A stretch of DNA of 64,000 nt from Pantoea septica (GCF_002095575.1 NZ_MLJJ01000020.1:1-64000); one strand, 5' to 3'. Numbered from the stretch's first letter, positions 39,840-50,681 are shown. Numbers and translations are program-made. Notes: generated from the letters alone by a model not told the origin.

Positions 39840-39855
39840 CTGGATAAATCTACAG
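39840..39855 (-). promoter_or_regulatory. LexA box of uvrD
   Basis: CTGTAGATTTATCCAG on the minus strand has the CTGT-N8-CCAG form of the E. coli uvrD SOS box (CTGTATATATACCCAG), with one mismatch to the ideal CTGT-N8-ACAG. It lies directly after the yigB stop and overlaps the expected promoter. Confidence 0.82.
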
Positions 39856-39858
39856 CCA

Positions 39859-40575
39859 TTATAACAGTGAGGTCAGGGATGCCAATCGCGAAATTTCCAC
39901 GTGCGGCACCAGCCGCGCATCGGCCACCTGCATCAGGTTGCCGCCGCGCAGGTTGATCCAGCACGCCTGCATGCCGCAGCGCAGCGCGCCAGCCACGTCG
40001 GTGGTCAGGTCGTCGCCCACGTGCAGAATGTGCTCCGGCGCGATGCCGAGCCGCTGCGCGGCGAGATGATACATATCCTGGTAAGGCTTCGCGCGGCCAT
40101 CCGGCCCGGCGCGCAGCGCGAACTGGAAATAGTCGGCGATGCCGAGCTGCTCCGGGCGCGCGTTGCCGTTGGTGATCGCCACCAGCGGCACTTTTTCGCC
40201 CAGCGCCTTCAGCGTCTGATGCGTCTCTTCCGGCATCTCGACCTGACTGCGCCAGTGGTGAAAGACGCCCATGATGTCATCGGCGCCCGCCGTCGCTTCC
40301 TGCGCGGAGAGACCGGCGTTCAGCAGCGCCAGCTCGACCGAGCGTCGACGCCACTCCGTCACGTCGTGATAAATATCGGGCTCGCGCGCCAGCAGCTCGT
40401 CGCGCAGCCGTTGATAATCGAGCGGCGTAAATTCGCGCAGCGATGGATGCCAGGCCTGCAGCGCCGCATGCGCTTCGGCAGTGGTTTTGCGGATCACCGG
40501 ATAGTTGTCGTAAAGCGTATCGTCGAGATCGAAAGTCATCGCCTTTACGGCGCGTAGCGGACGGTAAAACTTCAT
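39859..40575 (-). CDS. yigB: 5-amino-6-(5-phospho-D-ribitylamino)uracil phosphatase / FMN phosphatase YigB
   Basis: HAD-family phosphatase able to remove phosphate from the riboflavin precursor and FMN. 238 residues, as in E. coli. Motif I is [10 protein letters not shown] (15-24), the Thr/Ser motif II is in [12 protein letters not shown] and motif IV in [14 protein letters not shown]. It overlaps the xerC stop by four bases; last gene of lptM-dapF-yigA-xerC-yigB, with uvrD starting downstream from its own promoter. Confidence 0.95.
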   Translation of the reverse strand: MKFYRPLRAVKAMTFDLDDTLYDNYPVIRKTTAEAHAALQAWHPSLREFTPLDYQRLRDELLAREPDIYHDVTEWRRRSVELALLNAGLSAQEATAGADDIMGVFHHWRSQVEMPEETHQTLKALGEKVPLVAITNGNARPEQLGIADYFQFALRAGPDGRAKPYQDMYHLAAQRLGIAPEHILHVGDDLTTDVAGALRCGMQACWINLRGGNLMQVADARLVPHVEISRLASLTSLL

Positions 40576-41474
40576 TCGTTCTTTCCTCGTTTGGCGCGGG
40601 GATGCGCAGCGTCATACACCGTCGCCAGATGCTGGAAGTCGAGATGGGTATAGATCTGGGTGGTAGAGAGATTGGCGTGGCCCAGCAATTCCTGCACCGC
40701 GCGCAGATCGCCGCTCGACTCCAGCAGATGGGTGGCGAACGAGTGGCGCAGCTTATGCGGATGAATATGGCTGGCGACGCCCTGCTTCACGCCCCATTCG
40801 GCGAAGCGTTTTTGCACGTTGCGCGCCGAAATGCGGCGTCCGCGGCTGGAGAGAAACAGCGCGTCATCCTCGCTGCCAAAGGCGGCGCGCAGCGGCAGCC
40901 ACTGTTCCAGCCAGGTGACGGCGGTGCGTCCGATCGGCACCCGACGCTCTTTACTGCCTTTGCCCACTACCCAGACGTCGCCCGCTTCGAGATCGACGTG
41001 GCGGCAGTCCATATTCACCAGCTCCGACAGGCGCAGTCCGCCGCCGTACATCACCTCCAGCATCGTGCGGTCGCGTACCGCCAGCGGATCGTTAAGGTCG
41101 ATCTCCAGCAGCTGATTAACTTCGTCGACGTCGATGTTCTTCGGCAGATGACGCGCGTTGCGCGGCGTGGTAATCCCTTTGGCGGGATTGGCGGAGAGTT
41201 TGCCCTGGCTGACCTGCCAGTCGAGAAAGCTGCGCAGCGCCGACAGACGCAGCGCGAGGCTGCTGGCGCCCAATCCGGCGCGACGGCTGCGCGACGCCAT
41301 GCTGCGCACCTGCGCCGGCTCCAGCTGCGCCCAGCTCTCCAGCTTCATCTCTTCGGCCATCTCGCTCAGCGTCGCCAGCTGGCGCGCGTAGTTTTCCTGC
41401 GTCAGCGGGCTGAGCTGACGCTCCACCCTGAGGTAGCGCAGGAATTCGTCGACGGCGGCCTGCAGCGCGTTCAT
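40572..41474 (-). CDS. xerC: Tyrosine recombinase XerC
   Basis: Site-specific recombinase that with XerD resolves chromosome and plasmid dimers at dif/cer. 300 residues (298 in E. coli). The N-terminal SAM-like DNA-binding domain (about 1-90) precedes the catalytic domain with Arg in [11 protein letters not shown], Lys in [22 protein letters not shown], His in [10 protein letters not shown] and nucleophile Tyr in TTQIYTHLD. Four-base overlaps join it to yigA before and yigB after. Confidence 0.97.
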   Translation of the reverse strand: MNALQAAVDEFLRYLRVERQLSPLTQENYARQLATLSEMAEEMKLESWAQLEPAQVRSMASRSRRAGLGASSLALRLSALRSFLDWQVSQGKLSANPAKGITTPRNARHLPKNIDVDEVNQLLEIDLNDPLAVRDRTMLEVMYGGGLRLSELVNMDCRHVDLEAGDVWVVGKGSKERRVPIGRTAVTWLEQWLPLRAAFGSEDDALFLSSRGRRISARNVQKRFAEWGVKQGVASHIHPHKLRHSFATHLLESSGDLRAVQELLGHANLSTTQIYTHLDFQHLATVYDAAHPRAKRGKNE

Positions 41475-42175
41475 GCGCGTTCCACCCAGCGCGACAGCAG
41501 CTCCGGCATCATCTGCGCCAGATGCTGCAACAGCAGCGTGCCCATGCCGGCCTGATAGTGCTGGCTGTCGCGGCTGCTGAAGATCAGCACGCCCAGATCG
41601 CCGCGCTCGCCCATCAGCGACATCGCGACCGAACCGATCGCTTTAGCCTGCGGCAGCAGCAGCAGCAGTTCGGGCCCGTTCAGGCTGCCAAGAAAATGGT
41701 GCTGCTGGCCGAAGCGCTGGATGCGCAGCGGCTCGAACGCCTGGCGCGACAGGCTGAGCTGCACGAATTCCGAGGGCGCGCCCAGCCGCCATTTGTCGGC
41801 GAAAAGGCGCAGATTGGCGCCCGCCAGCCCCAGATCGCGCGCCCATCGATGCAGTCGGTTGAGCATCTCCTGCAGCGAATCGGCCGACGCCAGATGGCCC
41901 TGCAGCGCCAGCAGCCGATCGAACAGCTCATGGTTGGCGCTGGCCTGCTCCATCAGCAGGGTGATCTCCTCTTCCAGCCGCTGGATATGGTTGCGCTGGC
42001 GCGCCATATGCCACTCCACCAGCGACACGCTGCCGCGCACCGGATGCGGCACCGCCATCTGTTCGACCTGGCGGGCGTTGCGAATAAAGAAATCAGGATT
42101 TTGCTGCAGATAATCGTTAACGGCCTGATCGTCCAGCAGGATCGTGCTGTCAGCCTGCTCTTCGATATTTTTCAT
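41471..42175 (-). CDS. yigA: DUF484 protein YigA
   Basis: GAF-like DUF484 protein of unknown function, conserved between dapF and xerC across gammaproteobacteria. 234 residues. Starts [12 protein letters not shown]; the early segment [12 protein letters not shown] is the family signature, followed by a coiled-coil ([16 protein letters not shown]) and a GAF-like domain (about 95-230). In-frame sequence upstream runs into dapF on the same strand and was rejected. Overlaps dapF by four bases. Confidence 0.9.
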   Translation of the reverse strand: MKNIEEQADSTILLDDQAVNDYLQQNPDFFIRNARQVEQMAVPHPVRGSVSLVEWHMARQRNHIQRLEEEITLLMEQASANHELFDRLLALQGHLASADSLQEMLNRLHRWARDLGLAGANLRLFADKWRLGAPSEFVQLSLSRQAFEPLRIQRFGQQHHFLGSLNGPELLLLLPQAKAIGSVAMSLMGERGDLGVLIFSSRDSQHYQAGMGTLLLQHLAQMMPELLSRWVERA

Positions 42176-42996
42176 AGATGAATAAACCCATCGTAAACGT
42201 GTGTGGCGGGTCCGGTCATAAACAGCGGCTGACCGGCCCCTTTCCAGGCGATGTGCAGCGTGCCGCCCGGCAGATCGACGCGCACCTTCGGCGCCAGGAT
42301 GCCCTGCTGAACGCCGCAGGCTACCGCGGCGCACGCGCCGCTGCCGCACGCCTGGGTTTCGCCCGCTCCGCGCTCATAGACGCGCAGGCGAATGTGCTCC
42401 GCCGACACCACTTCCATAAAGCCGACGTTGACGCGTTCAGGAAAGCGCTCGTGGCTTTCCAGCGCCGGGCCGAGGCTTTCAACCGCGGCGGTCTGCACGC
42501 TGTCGACCTGGATCACGCAGTGCGGGTTGCCCATCGATACCGCGCCGAACATAACGGTCTGTTCGGCGACGCGCAGCAGATAGAGATTTTCCGCTTTATT
42601 CGCGCGAAACGGCACCTGCTGCGGTTCGAAATTGGGCTCGCCCATATTGACGCGCACCAGTTCGTCCGGCGTCACGCTCAATACCATGCGTCCGGTTTGC
42701 GTGCTGACGCGGATTTCGCTTTTATTGGTCAGCCCTTTCAGCCTGACGAAGCGGGCGAAGCAGCGCGCGCCGTTGCCGCACTGCGCCACTTCGCTGCCGT
42801 CGGCATTGAAGATACGATAGTGGAAATCGAGATCGGGATCGTAAGGCGGCTCGACGATCAGCAGCTGATCGAAACCGATCCCCAGATGGCGATCCGCCAG
42901 CCGGCGAATCAGCTCCGGCGAGAAAAAGACGTTTTGCGTCACGGCATCCACAACCATGAAATCGTTGCCGAGTCCGTGCATTTTGGAGAACTGCAT
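42172..42996 (-). CDS. dapF: Diaminopimelate epimerase
   Basis: Cofactor-independent racemase converting LL- to meso-diaminopimelate for lysine and peptidoglycan. 274 residues. Catalytic cysteines are in [10 protein letters not shown] (C73) and [10 protein letters not shown] (about C217). The start [13 protein letters not shown] at 42996 has CGGAG six bases upstream and matches the family; an ATG 24 bp upstream was rejected. It follows lptM and overlaps yigA. Confidence 0.97.
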   Translation of the reverse strand: MQFSKMHGLGNDFMVVDAVTQNVFFSPELIRRLADRHLGIGFDQLLIVEPPYDPDLDFHYRIFNADGSEVAQCGNGARCFARFVRLKGLTNKSEIRVSTQTGRMVLSVTPDELVRVNMGEPNFEPQQVPFRANKAENLYLLRVAEQTVMFGAVSMGNPHCVIQVDSVQTAAVESLGPALESHERFPERVNVGFMEVVSAEHIRLRVYERGAGETQACGSGACAAVACGVQQGILAPKVRVDLPGGTLHIAWKGAGQPLFMTGPATHVYDGFIHL

Positions 42997-43025
42997 TTTT
43001 TGCTCCGCCGGGTGCGCCATTACAA

Positions 43026-43244
43026 TTATTCTGCTGACATGCTGGCGTTGCCGCCGCTCACCAGTCCGTGCGTGTCTGCCTGAGCCGCACGCTGTTGCTG
43101 CTGCTTTTTCTGCTGCTCAGCTTGCTGTGGAGTTTGCGTTTTCGGCTGGTCGGCGGGCGGGAAGTAAAGCGGTCCTTTTAGTCCACAGCCTGCCAGGCTC
43201 GTCAGCGCCAGCGCCATTGCCAACAGGCTTTTTACTCTCTTCAT
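43026..43244 (-). CDS. lptM: LPS-assembly lipoprotein LptM (YifL)
   Basis: Small outer membrane lipoprotein; in E. coli it binds LptDE and promotes LptD disulfide maturation. 72 residues. A lipoprotein signal peptide ([19 protein letters not shown]) ends in a lipobox with C20, followed by the conserved [12 protein letters not shown]. The rest is Gln-rich, low complexity and variable. The start at 43244 has AGAAGAG upstream; a longer ORF would bury the signal peptide. First gene of the dapF operon; the cyaA terminator lies just before it. Confidence 0.92.
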   Translation of the reverse strand: MKRVKSLLAMALALTSLAGCGLKGPLYFPPADQPKTQTPQQAEQQKKQQQQRAAQADTHGLVSGGNASMSAE

Positions 43245-43348
43245 CTCTTCTGCTCTTTTGTCCTTAACCTGGTTGCTTATCATCGCAGTTGAAGATGGAA
43301 AAGCAACAGGAAATCCCCGCAATTCGCGTGCGCGCGGTGACGTTCTAA

Positions 43349-43374
43349 GGAAAGAGCCGCGCGGCGAGCGCGGC
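43349..43374 (-). terminator. Rho-independent terminator of cyaA
   Basis: GCCGCGC-(5-base loop)-GCGCGGC on the minus strand is followed by TCTTTCCTT. It begins 1 bp after the cyaA stop. Confidence 0.72.
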
Positions 43375-43375
43375 G

Positions 43376-45934
43376 TCAGTGTACCTGGTAGCGCGGCTGG
43401 TAGTCGCCGTTGTCGTTATCCGGCTGTGTGGCGCAAAACTGGGCCAGCGTCTGGCTGCGGAACGGGATCACCTGGAAGCGGTCGCCGGTATTCACGATCT
43501 GGTAGAACTGCGGCAGGTTGAAGTTGATAAAGCTGGAGCCGTAGGTAAAGCGATCGTGGGAAGAGGAGTAAAAGCGGCTGACGTCGCGCACCAGCTCCTC
43601 TTTGCTGCCTTCGCAGTGGTGATAAACCTCGACGCGGTTGGTTTCATCCAGAATATAGATGTTGAAACCCTGCTCGTCGGTGGTGTCTTCGAAGAAGAAC
43701 TGAATAATGCCTTCGCTGGCGTAGCCGTTCACGACCGGCGGCAGCGGCGTCTGGTTCGATTCCACTTTGATCGACAGGCCGTGCAGCTTGTTGTTGGAGA
43801 TCGCGCCGTAGAACTCCACCGCGTTTTCCAGCTTCTGCACCGACACGCTCATGCGCTCGAAGAAAAGTCCCCACGTCTGGCCCGCCATGCGCAGCGCTTT
43901 AAAGCGGCCCGGCTCCTGGCGCGTGCTGGAGAGACGCAGCTCAATGCATTCAGAGACCAGCTGCTGAACGCGCGTGCGGATCAGCCCGCGCAGATGCTGG
44001 CTGTAGCAGAAGACTTCCACCGTGTCCGGCGGCGAAGCGTCCTGATGCATTTTGCCCAGAATGGTTTTCAACGCCTCGATCATCGCCTGCTCGCCGCTGA
44101 AGTGCAGCGTGCGCACTTCGTTCCACGAGTTGCGGTAGAGCAGATCGATGCTGCCGATCAGGCACTGCTGCTGCTGGCCAAAGCTAAAGACGTCGAGCTT
44201 GCGGAAGTCGAAGTGCACCACCTGATTACGGAAAGCGGAGGTCGGATCGTGCTCAAGGTTGACGATAATCGCCAGATGGCGGATTTCGCACGGGCTGTAG
44301 AGCGCTTTCGGCGTCGGCGCAGGCAGGCGCAGCGGGAAGTGCGACGAGACATCGTTCACCAGCTCCTGCAAACGCGCCAGATCGCAGATTTCGTTACCTT
44401 TGATATGCAGGCGCGTTTTGCTGGTCAGCAAGCCGTTGAACCACGCCCAGGCCACCAGCTTATTCAGATAGCGGTTATATTCCAGCGGCTGATGGCTGAT
44501 GATTGAGCTCATGTCCGGCGCCTGGTTATAGAGATACCAGCCTGAACGATTGGCGCGGCCCGCCGGAACATGAATAAAGGTCAGGTTCTCTTCTGAGAGG
44601 TCGGGCGAAATCTGCGGATTGACCAGCGTGACCTTGCCCGGCAGCGCTTCAAAAGCGGCATACAGTTTACGCGTCAGCACGCCGATATCCTGCGGACTCG
44701 CGCTGACGCTTAAATTGTTGCGGCGGGCAAAACGGATCAGGTTGCGATAGCTCTGCATCATCGCATCCAGCAGTTCGTTATGCGCTTCGCGCACGCGTTC
44801 GATTTTCCAGCCGCCGCGGTTGTCGAGAATCGCCAGTTTTTCCTCGTCCCAGCCCCACTCTTTCACCAGCTGCGACAGGATCTCGCGTCGCCAGCCCGAG
44901 CGGCTGCTGGTTTCGTCGGCGCTCAGCTTCTCGCACACTTTCAGGTAGAAGCAGCGGCGCACCAGGTCGAGGCGCGGCTGATCGTCCACGCTGGTCAGGT
45001 AGTGCGTCACGCGCTCCAGCATCATGCAGTAGGGATCGAGGCCGAAGCTGACGATTTCGCCGTCGTGCAGGCGCTGTTTGATATCCATCGCCAGCAGTTG
45101 GGTGTTGGGATACTCCCAGCTGTAGGCTTCCAGCAGCAGCGTTTTCAGCACCGCTTTATAGGGCGAGTCGATACTTTTATAGAGCTGCCACAGGCTGGCG
45201 CCGAAATACTCTTCCGCCGACAGCGTGCCCAGTCCGCCGAGATCGAGCCACTCGTTAGGCGTCAGCACGCCCTGCGCGTAGAGCGACATCACATAGTCGT
45301 CGTAGTGATGTTCTTCTTCGCACGGCACCATATTCCACAGGATGCGTTTGCCCGCCATGCGCACGGCGGTACGGTAGAATTCGTCCAGCAGCAAAATATG
45401 CTGCGTCGAGCCGCAGTCTTCTCCGCCAAGACTGCCGCTTTCGTTATGGCGGAAGCGGTTTTCATCAATCAGGAAGAAGCTGACTTCCACGCCCATCGAT
45501 ACACACCACTTCTGCAGCAGTGTGCATTTGCGCTGCAGGTTGAGGCGCTCTTCGTTATCCAGCCATGACTGGTGGCAGACCCATATATCCAGGTCGGAGA
45601 CGCTGTTCTGCCCAACCGATGAGGTGCTGCCCATGGAGTAGATGCCGGTGATCGGCATTTCGCCGGTGGGCGATACGTCCAGCGTCAGCTCGCGGCTGCC
45701 CGCCAGTTCACGCATCAGCAGAAGCTGGTTTTCTTCAGGCGTGAAGAAACTGATGCCGCGGGGAACGTTACCGTCGAAGTAACCCGGCATCAGCGGATGA
45801 TGATAATGTAGTAAGGTCGGCAGCAGACTGTATACGTGCTGGAAAGCAGGTCCCATCGCAGCCAGCGCGCGATCGACACGCAGCTGATTAATGGCATCCA
45901 GTCTCTGTTTCAGTGTCTCAATGTAGAGGTACAA
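43376..45934 (-). CDS. cyaA: Adenylate cyclase, class I
   Basis: Makes cAMP, the ligand of CRP; activated under PTS control by phosphorylated EIIA-Glc. 852 residues (848 in E. coli). The N-terminal catalytic domain (about 1-450) includes [10 protein letters not shown] and [11 protein letters not shown], the nucleotidyltransferase-like metal site; the C-terminal part mediates regulation. Translation starts at TTG at 45934 (TTG-TAC-CTC, giving [12 protein letters not shown]), as in E. coli, where the UUG start limits expression. In-frame sequence runs about 80 codons further upstream, through the promoter, and was rejected. The last 20 residues differ from E. coli. Confidence 0.96.
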   Translation of the reverse strand: MYLYIETLKQRLDAINQLRVDRALAAMGPAFQHVYSLLPTLLHYHHPLMPGYFDGNVPRGISFFTPEENQLLLMRELAGSRELTLDVSPTGEMPITGIYSMGSTSSVGQNSVSDLDIWVCHQSWLDNEERLNLQRKCTLLQKWCVSMGVEVSFFLIDENRFRHNESGSLGGEDCGSTQHILLLDEFYRTAVRMAGKRILWNMVPCEEEHHYDDYVMSLYAQGVLTPNEWLDLGGLGTLSAEEYFGASLWQLYKSIDSPYKAVLKTLLLEAYSWEYPNTQLLAMDIKQRLHDGEIVSFGLDPYCMMLERVTHYLTSVDDQPRLDLVRRCFYLKVCEKLSADETSSRSGWRREILSQLVKEWGWDEEKLAILDNRGGWKIERVREAHNELLDAMMQSYRNLIRFARRNNLSVSASPQDIGVLTRKLYAAFEALPGKVTLVNPQISPDLSEENLTFIHVPAGRANRSGWYLYNQAPDMSSIISHQPLEYNRYLNKLVAWAWFNGLLTSKTRLHIKGNEICDLARLQELVNDVSSHFPLRLPAPTPKALYSPCEIRHLAIIVNLEHDPTSAFRNQVVHFDFRKLDVFSFGQQQQCLIGSIDLLYRNSWNEVRTLHFSGEQAMIEALKTILGKMHQDASPPDTVEVFCYSQHLRGLIRTRVQQLVSECIELRLSSTRQEPGRFKALRMAGQTWGLFFERMSVSVQKLENAVEFYGAISNNKLHGLSIKVESNQTPLPPVVNGYASEGIIQFFFEDTTDEQGFNIYILDETNRVEVYHHCEGSKEELVRDVSRFYSSSHDRFTYGSSFINFNLPQFYQIVNTGDRFQVIPFRSQTLAQFCATQPDNDNGDYQPRYQVH

Positions 45935-46027
45935 GACGTTTCGCCTGATTGTCCCAGTGTTTAAGCAACCTGTTTCCTCAATCCGCCGCTTAGTAATCGA
46001 AAAAGTTGGACGAATTATTGCTGGAAA

Positions 46028-46063
46028 CGTGATCAATCTAACACCTGGCAGATTGACCGTAAA
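46028..46063 (-). promoter_or_regulatory. cyaA P2 promoter with overlapping CRP site
   Basis: A -35-like TTTACG and -10-like TTAGAT lie 16 bp apart on the minus strand. The CRP site TGTTAGATTGATCACG (46028-46043) covers the -10, nearly identical to E. coli cyaA (TGTTAAATTGATCACG), where CRP-cAMP represses. The rest of the 317-bp cyaA-hemC region must also hold the hemC promoter, which I could not define. Confidence 0.75.
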
Positions 46064-46251
46064 GAAAGTTGCGCTACCTAACAGTTTAGCACGTTCCTGT
46101 TCGCTTCCTGCGCTTTCGGACGCCGGCGCCCGCTTCATCCTCTTTTGACTGGCGAATCTTCCCGCCAGCCCGGTCAAATAATCCGTTGAAACTGTCAGCT
46201 ATCAGCCGACAATGATAGGATATTCGGTGAACGATCAAAATGGTTAACAGC

Positions 46252-47193
46252 ATGTTAGACAAAATTTTCAGAATTGCTACAAGACAAAGTCCTCTCGCGC
46301 TCTGGCAGGCACATTATGTCCAGCAACGCCTGATGGCCGCGCATCCGGGCCTGCGTGTGGAGCTGGTGCCTATGGTCACCAAAGGCGACGTCATTCTCGA
46401 CACGCCGCTGGCGAAAGTCGGCGGTAAAGGACTCTTTGTCAAAGAGCTTGAGCTGGCGATGCTGGAAGATCGCGCCGATCTCGCGGTCCATTCGATGAAA
46501 GATGTGCCCGTCGCCTTTCCCGAAGGATTAGGGCTGGTCACGATTTGCGAGCGCGAAGACCCGCGCGACGCTTTTGTCTCAAACCACTACGACTCGCTCG
46601 ACGCGCTGCCGCAGGGTGCGGTAGTCGGCACTTCCAGCCTGCGCCGTCAGAGCCAGATTAGCGAACGCCGCCCGGATCTGGTGATTCGCTCGCTGCGCGG
46701 CAACGTTGGAACGCGTCTGTCGAAACTCGACGCCGGCGAGTATGACGCCATTATTCTGGCGACCGCCGGACTGAAGCGTCTGGAGCTGGAATCGCGCATT
46801 CGTCAGCCGCTGCCGGCGGAAATCTCTCTGCCCGCCGTCGGCCAGGGCGCGGTTGGCATCGAATGCCGCCTCGACGACAGCGTACTGATTAACCTTCTTC
46901 AGGCGCTCAATCATGACGATACCGCCGTCTGCGTCAAAGCCGAGCGCGCGATGAACACCCGGCTGGAAGGCGGCTGCCAGGTGCCGATCGGCAGCTTCGC
47001 GCTGCTGGAAGGCGACCAGCTGTGGCTGCGCGGCCTGGTCGGCGCGCCGGACGGCAGCGTGATGGTGCGCGGCGAACGTCGCGGCCCGCGCGCCGAGGCG
47101 GAAGCGATGGGCATCTCTCTCGCCGAAGAGCTGCTCGGCAAGGGCGCGCGTGACATTCTACGCGAGGTCTACCAGGGGCAGCCGCCGGTATGA
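46252..47193 (+). CDS. hemC: Porphobilinogen deaminase (hydroxymethylbilane synthase)
   Basis: Joins four porphobilinogens into hydroxymethylbilane, using a dipyrromethane cofactor. 313 residues, as in E. coli. The cofactor Cys is in [11 protein letters not shown] (about 242); active-site segments [15 protein letters not shown] and [11 protein letters not shown] are intact. The start [14 protein letters not shown] at 46252 follows the family; an ATG 12 bp upstream is possible. First gene of hemCDXY, divergent from cyaA. Confidence 0.97.
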   Translation: MLDKIFRIATRQSPLALWQAHYVQQRLMAAHPGLRVELVPMVTKGDVILDTPLAKVGGKGLFVKELELAMLEDRADLAVHSMKDVPVAFPEGLGLVTICEREDPRDAFVSNHYDSLDALPQGAVVGTSSLRRQSQISERRPDLVIRSLRGNVGTRLSKLDAGEYDAIILATAGLKRLELESRIRQPLPAEISLPAVGQGAVGIECRLDDSVLINLLQALNHDDTAVCVKAERAMNTRLEGGCQVPIGSFALLEGDQLWLRGLVGAPDGSVMVRGERRGPRAEAEAMGISLAEELLGKGARDILREVYQGQPPV

Positions 47194-47930
47194 CTATCCT
47201 GGTCACTCGCCCGGAACCCGCCGCCAGCGCGCTGGTGACTCGCCTGCGCGGCCTTGGCCGACAGGCCTGGAGCCTGCCGCTGATTGAGTTTGCGCCGGGC
47301 AGCGACCTCGATCGCCTGCCGCAGCAGCTTGCCGCGCTACGCGGCGGTGACCTGGTTTTCCTGCTTTCTCAACAGGTGATCCACTATGCGCCGCCTGCAC
47401 TGATCCGTCATCAAGCAGCGTGGCCTGCGGACGTAGACTATTATGCAATTGGTCGCAGCACCGCGCTGGCGTTTCATACCGCCAGCGGTCGCCACGTCGA
47501 TTATCCGCGCGCGCAGGAGACCAGCGAAGCGCTGATAAACCTGGCAGCGCTACAGCGCGTATCCGGTAAGAAAGCGCTGATTCTACGTGGAAATCCAGGA
47601 CGTGAACTGCTGGCGGAAACGCTGGCCGCTCGCGGGGCGGAGGTCTCATTCAGCCAGTGCTATCAGCGCTGCCAGAGGCACTACGACGGCCCAGTCGAAG
47701 GGCGACGCTGGCGCAACCGCGGCATCACAACGCTGGTGGTCAGCAGCGGTGAAATGTTACAACAGCTGTTTTCTCTGTTCCCCGCGATCGATCGCGAGGA
47801 ATGGTTATTGCGCTGTCGACTGGTTGTCGTCAGTGAACGTTTGGCTACGCTTGCCGGAGAACTGGGCTGGCAGGATATTCAGGTAGCCGATGGTGCCGAT
47901 AACGACGCGCTGCTGCGCGCGTTACGCTGA
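47190..47930 (+). CDS. hemD: Uroporphyrinogen-III synthase
   Basis: Closes hydroxymethylbilane to uroporphyrinogen III with D-ring inversion. 246 residues, as in E. coli. Two-domain fold of a poorly conserved family; recognisable parts are [17 protein letters not shown] at the N-terminus, [17 protein letters not shown] and [15 protein letters not shown]. It overlaps hemC by four bases (ATGA). Confidence 0.95.
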   Translation: MTILVTRPEPAASALVTRLRGLGRQAWSLPLIEFAPGSDLDRLPQQLAALRGGDLVFLLSQQVIHYAPPALIRHQAAWPADVDYYAIGRSTALAFHTASGRHVDYPRAQETSEALINLAALQRVSGKKALILRGNPGRELLAETLAARGAEVSFSQCYQRCQRHYDGPVEGRRWRNRGITTLVVSSGEMLQQLFSLFPAIDREEWLLRCRLVVVSERLATLAGELGWQDIQVADGADNDALLRALR

Positions 47931-47954
47931 ACTTACTCATGGGATGTGCCACAG

Positions 47955-49088
47955 ATGACGGAACAAAAAGCGACCTCCGCCACGGTTGAAGAGACTACGC
48001 CAGCGGCAGACACTTCGCCCTCTTCTCGCCCGCAACCGCCGCGCGACAAAAAGAGCGGCGGTATGGTGCTGGGCGCGGTGGCGATTGTCATCGCCCTTGC
48101 GACCGGCGCGGGTTTATACCTTAACGGGAAACATCAGGCTGAACTTCAGGCGCAGGCGAATCAGAGCCTGAGCGACAAGCTGGACGCCTTGCAGCAGCAA
48201 GCGGGCAGCGACAAACAGCAGTTGACTCAGCAGCTTAGCGGCGCGCAAACCGCCCTGAACGACGCGCGTACCCAGCAGGCCGCCACGGCGAAGGAGCTGG
48301 AGGCTCTGCGTGAAAAGGTCGCGACAATCTCCAGCAATGACGTGAACGCCTGGCTGGTGTCGCAGGCCGACTACCTGGTGAAACTGGCGGGCCGCAAGCT
48401 CTGGAGCGACCAGGACGTCACCACGGCGGCAGCGCTGCTAAAAAGCGCCGACGCCAGCCTGGCCGATATGAACGATCCGAGCGTCACCAGCGTGCGTCGT
48501 GCGCTGACGCAGGATATCAGCGCCCTTTCGTCCATCGATCAAATCGATTACGACGGTATTATTCTGAAGCTGAACCAGCTCTCTAACGGCGTCGACAACC
48601 TGCGTCTGGCGGATAACGACAGCGACGACGCGCCGATGGACAGCGACGGCGGCGAGCTGACCTCTTCGCTGCGCGAATGGCGTCAGAACCTGGTGAAAAG
48701 CTGGCATAACTTTATGGATGACTTCATTACTATCCGCCGCCGCGACAATACGGCGCAGCCGCTGCTGGCGCCGAACCAGGACGTTTATCTGCGCGAGAAC
48801 ATCCGCTCGCGTCTGCTGATCGCTGCGCAGGCGGTGCCGCGCCATCAGGACGAAATTTATAAGCAGTCGATCGACACCGTATCCAGCTGGGTGCGCGCCT
48901 GGTACGACACCAACGATCCCGCGACCAAGGCCTTCCTGGCGCAGCTGGATGAACTGAGCCAGCAGAGCATCAATATGAACCTGCCGGACAATCTGGAAAG
49001 CCAGCCGCTTATCGATAAGCTGATGCAGACGCGCGTGCGCAACCTGATTGCGCAGCCTTCCGTCGCCGCTGAACAGCAAGGAGGCTAA
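47955..49088 (+). CDS. hemX: HemX, inner membrane protein of the hem operon
   Basis: Membrane protein co-transcribed with hemCD; long annotated as uroporphyrinogen-III C-methyltransferase, but the sequence lacks a SAM-methyltransferase domain and the function is unproven. 377 residues: an N-terminal cytosolic Pro/Thr-rich segment, one membrane helix (about 36-57, [20 protein letters not shown]), a Gln-rich coiled coil (about 60-125), then a conserved periplasmic helical domain ([37 protein letters not shown]). The start MTEQKATSA at 47955 follows E. coli. Confidence 0.93.
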   Translation: MTEQKATSATVEETTPAADTSPSSRPQPPRDKKSGGMVLGAVAIVIALATGAGLYLNGKHQAELQAQANQSLSDKLDALQQQAGSDKQQLTQQLSGAQTALNDARTQQAATAKELEALREKVATISSNDVNAWLVSQADYLVKLAGRKLWSDQDVTTAAALLKSADASLADMNDPSVTSVRRALTQDISALSSIDQIDYDGIILKLNQLSNGVDNLRLADNDSDDAPMDSDGGELTSSLREWRQNLVKSWHNFMDDFITIRRRDNTAQPLLAPNQDVYLRENIRSRLLIAAQAVPRHQDEIYKQSIDTVSSWVRAWYDTNDPATKAFLAQLDELSQQSINMNLPDNLESQPLIDKLMQTRVRNLIAQPSVAAEQQGG

Positions 49089-49092
49089 GCGC

Positions 49093-50289
49093 ATGCTTAA
49101 GGTATTTATCCTGTTCATCCTGCTGATCGCCGGTATTGTGGTCGGTCCGATGATTGCCGGCCATCAGGGCTATGTACTGATTCAGACCGATAACTGGAAT
49201 GTAGAAACCAGCGTCACCGGCCTGGCGATCATTCTGATCGTCAGCCTGCTGATTATTCTCGGCGTCGAATGGCTGCTGCGTCGTCTGTTTCGCACCGGCG
49301 CCCGTACTCGTGGCTGGTTTACCGGCCGCAAACGCCGTCGCGCGCAGCGTCACACCCAGACCGCGCTGATGAAGCTGGCCGAGGGCGATCACCGCCAGGT
49401 AGAGAAACTGCTGTCGAAAGACGCCGATCACGCCGAAGTGCCGGTGGCCAACTATCTGCTGGCCGCCGAGGCGGCGCAGCAGCGCGGCGATGAGATCCGC
49501 GCCAACCAGCATCTTGAACGCGCCGCCGAACTGTCGGACAACGACGTGATTCCGGTTGAGATCACCCGCACGCGCATTCTGCTGGCTCGCAACGAAGATC
49601 ACGCCGCGCGTCACGGCATCGATCGTCTGCTGGAGGTCGCGCCGCGTCACCCGGAAGTCCTGCGTCTGGCGGAGCAGGCTTACGTACGCACCGGCGCATG
49701 GAGTTCGCTGATCGACATCCTGCCTGCGATGGAGAAATCGCAGGTGGGCGATGAAGAGCATCGCGCCCATCTGCAGCAGCAGGCGTGGCTGGGCCTGATG
49801 AATCAGGCGATGGCCGATCAGGGCAGCGAGGGCCTGAAGCGCTGGTGGTCGAATCTGAGCCGTAAAACGCGTCAGCAAACGGCGCTGCAGGTGGCGATGG
49901 CAGACCATCTGATTGAGTGCGACGATCACCAGACCGCGCAAGATATCGTGCTGGACGGCCTGAAACGCCACTATGACGATCGTCTGGTGCTGCTGATGCC
50001 GCGCATTAAAAGCAGCAACCCGGAAGCGCTGGAGAAAGCGCTGCGCCAGCAGATCAAGCAGCATGGCGCGACGCCGCTGCTGCACAGCACGCTGGGGCAG
50101 CTGCTGATGCGCCATGGCGAATGGCAGCAGGCCGTCGAAGCGTTCCAGCAGGCGCTGGCGCAACGCCCCGATGCGTTCGACTATGCGTGGCTGGCGGATG
50201 CTTACGACCGTATGCATCGTCCGGAAGAGGCAGCGAAAATGCGCCGCGAAGGCTTACTGCTGACGCTGAAAAACAACCCGAATGCTTAA
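49093..50289 (+). CDS. hemY: HemY, TPR protein of the hem operon
   Basis: Inner membrane TPR protein, fourth gene of hemCDXY; not the oxygen-dependent protoporphyrinogen oxidase that shares the symbol in Bacillus. Its precise role in porphyrin metabolism is unsettled. 398 residues, as in E. coli. Two N-terminal membrane helices (about 4-24 and 40-62), then the HemY_N domain and TPR units (for example LLHSTLGQLLMRHGEWQQA). The start MLKVFILFILL follows hemX by 4 bp; a strong terminator follows. Confidence 0.95.
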   Translation: MLKVFILFILLIAGIVVGPMIAGHQGYVLIQTDNWNVETSVTGLAIILIVSLLIILGVEWLLRRLFRTGARTRGWFTGRKRRRAQRHTQTALMKLAEGDHRQVEKLLSKDADHAEVPVANYLLAAEAAQQRGDEIRANQHLERAAELSDNDVIPVEITRTRILLARNEDHAARHGIDRLLEVAPRHPEVLRLAEQAYVRTGAWSSLIDILPAMEKSQVGDEEHRAHLQQQAWLGLMNQAMADQGSEGLKRWWSNLSRKTRQQTALQVAMADHLIECDDHQTAQDIVLDGLKRHYDDRLVLLMPRIKSSNPEALEKALRQQIKQHGATPLLHSTLGQLLMRHGEWQQAVEAFQQALAQRPDAFDYAWLADAYDRMHRPEEAAKMRREGLLLTLKNNPNA

Positions 50290-50309
50290 TGTTGTTGTTA
50301 CTTGTTTAC

Positions 50310-50333
50310 GCCGGGCTTGCCCGGCTTTTTTTT
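50310..50333 (+). terminator. Rho-independent terminator of hemCDXY
   Basis: GCCGGGC-TT-GCCCGGC followed by TTTTTTTT on the plus strand, 20 bp after the hemY stop. Confidence 0.93.
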
Positions 50334-50349
50334 GCCCTTTATCCGCCGC

Positions 50350-50548
50350 AAAAAAAACACCTGCCAGAGGCAGGTGTAAGATCAGGTCGGTAAGACAACC
50401 CTGAGGTATCCGACTCAACGGTGTGTCTGTTGACCCTGCAAGGCGCTAGCGATGCAGGCAGGCAGACAACGGATACCCAAAAGTGGCTCTGCATCATTCC
50501 CAGGTTTATGCAGCATCAGCAGACATAAGAGGTGGAATGAGCATCTAC
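50350..50548 (-). ncRNA. glmZ: Small RNA GlmZ
   Basis: Hfq-dependent sRNA that activates glmS translation by base pairing; its processing by RNase E/RapZ is countered by GlmY. About 199 nt here. The 5' end GTAGATGCTCATTCCA equals E. coli GlmZ, followed by a similar first hairpin (…AATGATGCAGAGCC). The glmS-pairing segment GTTGTCTTACCGACCTG (50383-50399) matches the E. coli GTTGTCATACAGACCTG with two changes. The 3' end is a terminator, ACACCTGCC-TCT-GGCAGGTGT with a T8 run. Location next to hemY is as in E. coli. The middle portion has diverged. Confidence 0.93.
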
Positions 50549-50559
50549 GCGATAATTAT

Positions 50560-50575
50560 TGCACAGAGCGTGCCA
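50560..50575 (-). promoter_or_regulatory. Sigma54-type promoter of glmZ
   Basis: TGGCAC-GCTCT-GTGCA on the minus strand matches TGGCAC-N5-TTGCW except for one base in the -12 element, and the -12 GC lies 13-14 bp before the GlmZ 5' end. An AT-rich TAATTAT just downstream could serve as an overlapping sigma70 -10, an arrangement known for GlmY/GlmZ genes. Confidence 0.82.
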
Positions 50576-50681
50576 GGATACAGGAAATATCATAAAGATA
50601 TTATTTTTCAATAGCCTACATTTTACCAAGGGCGAAAAAATTCAGGAAGCGTTGGTTTTCGGCGACAACGCGTGGAAAAGA

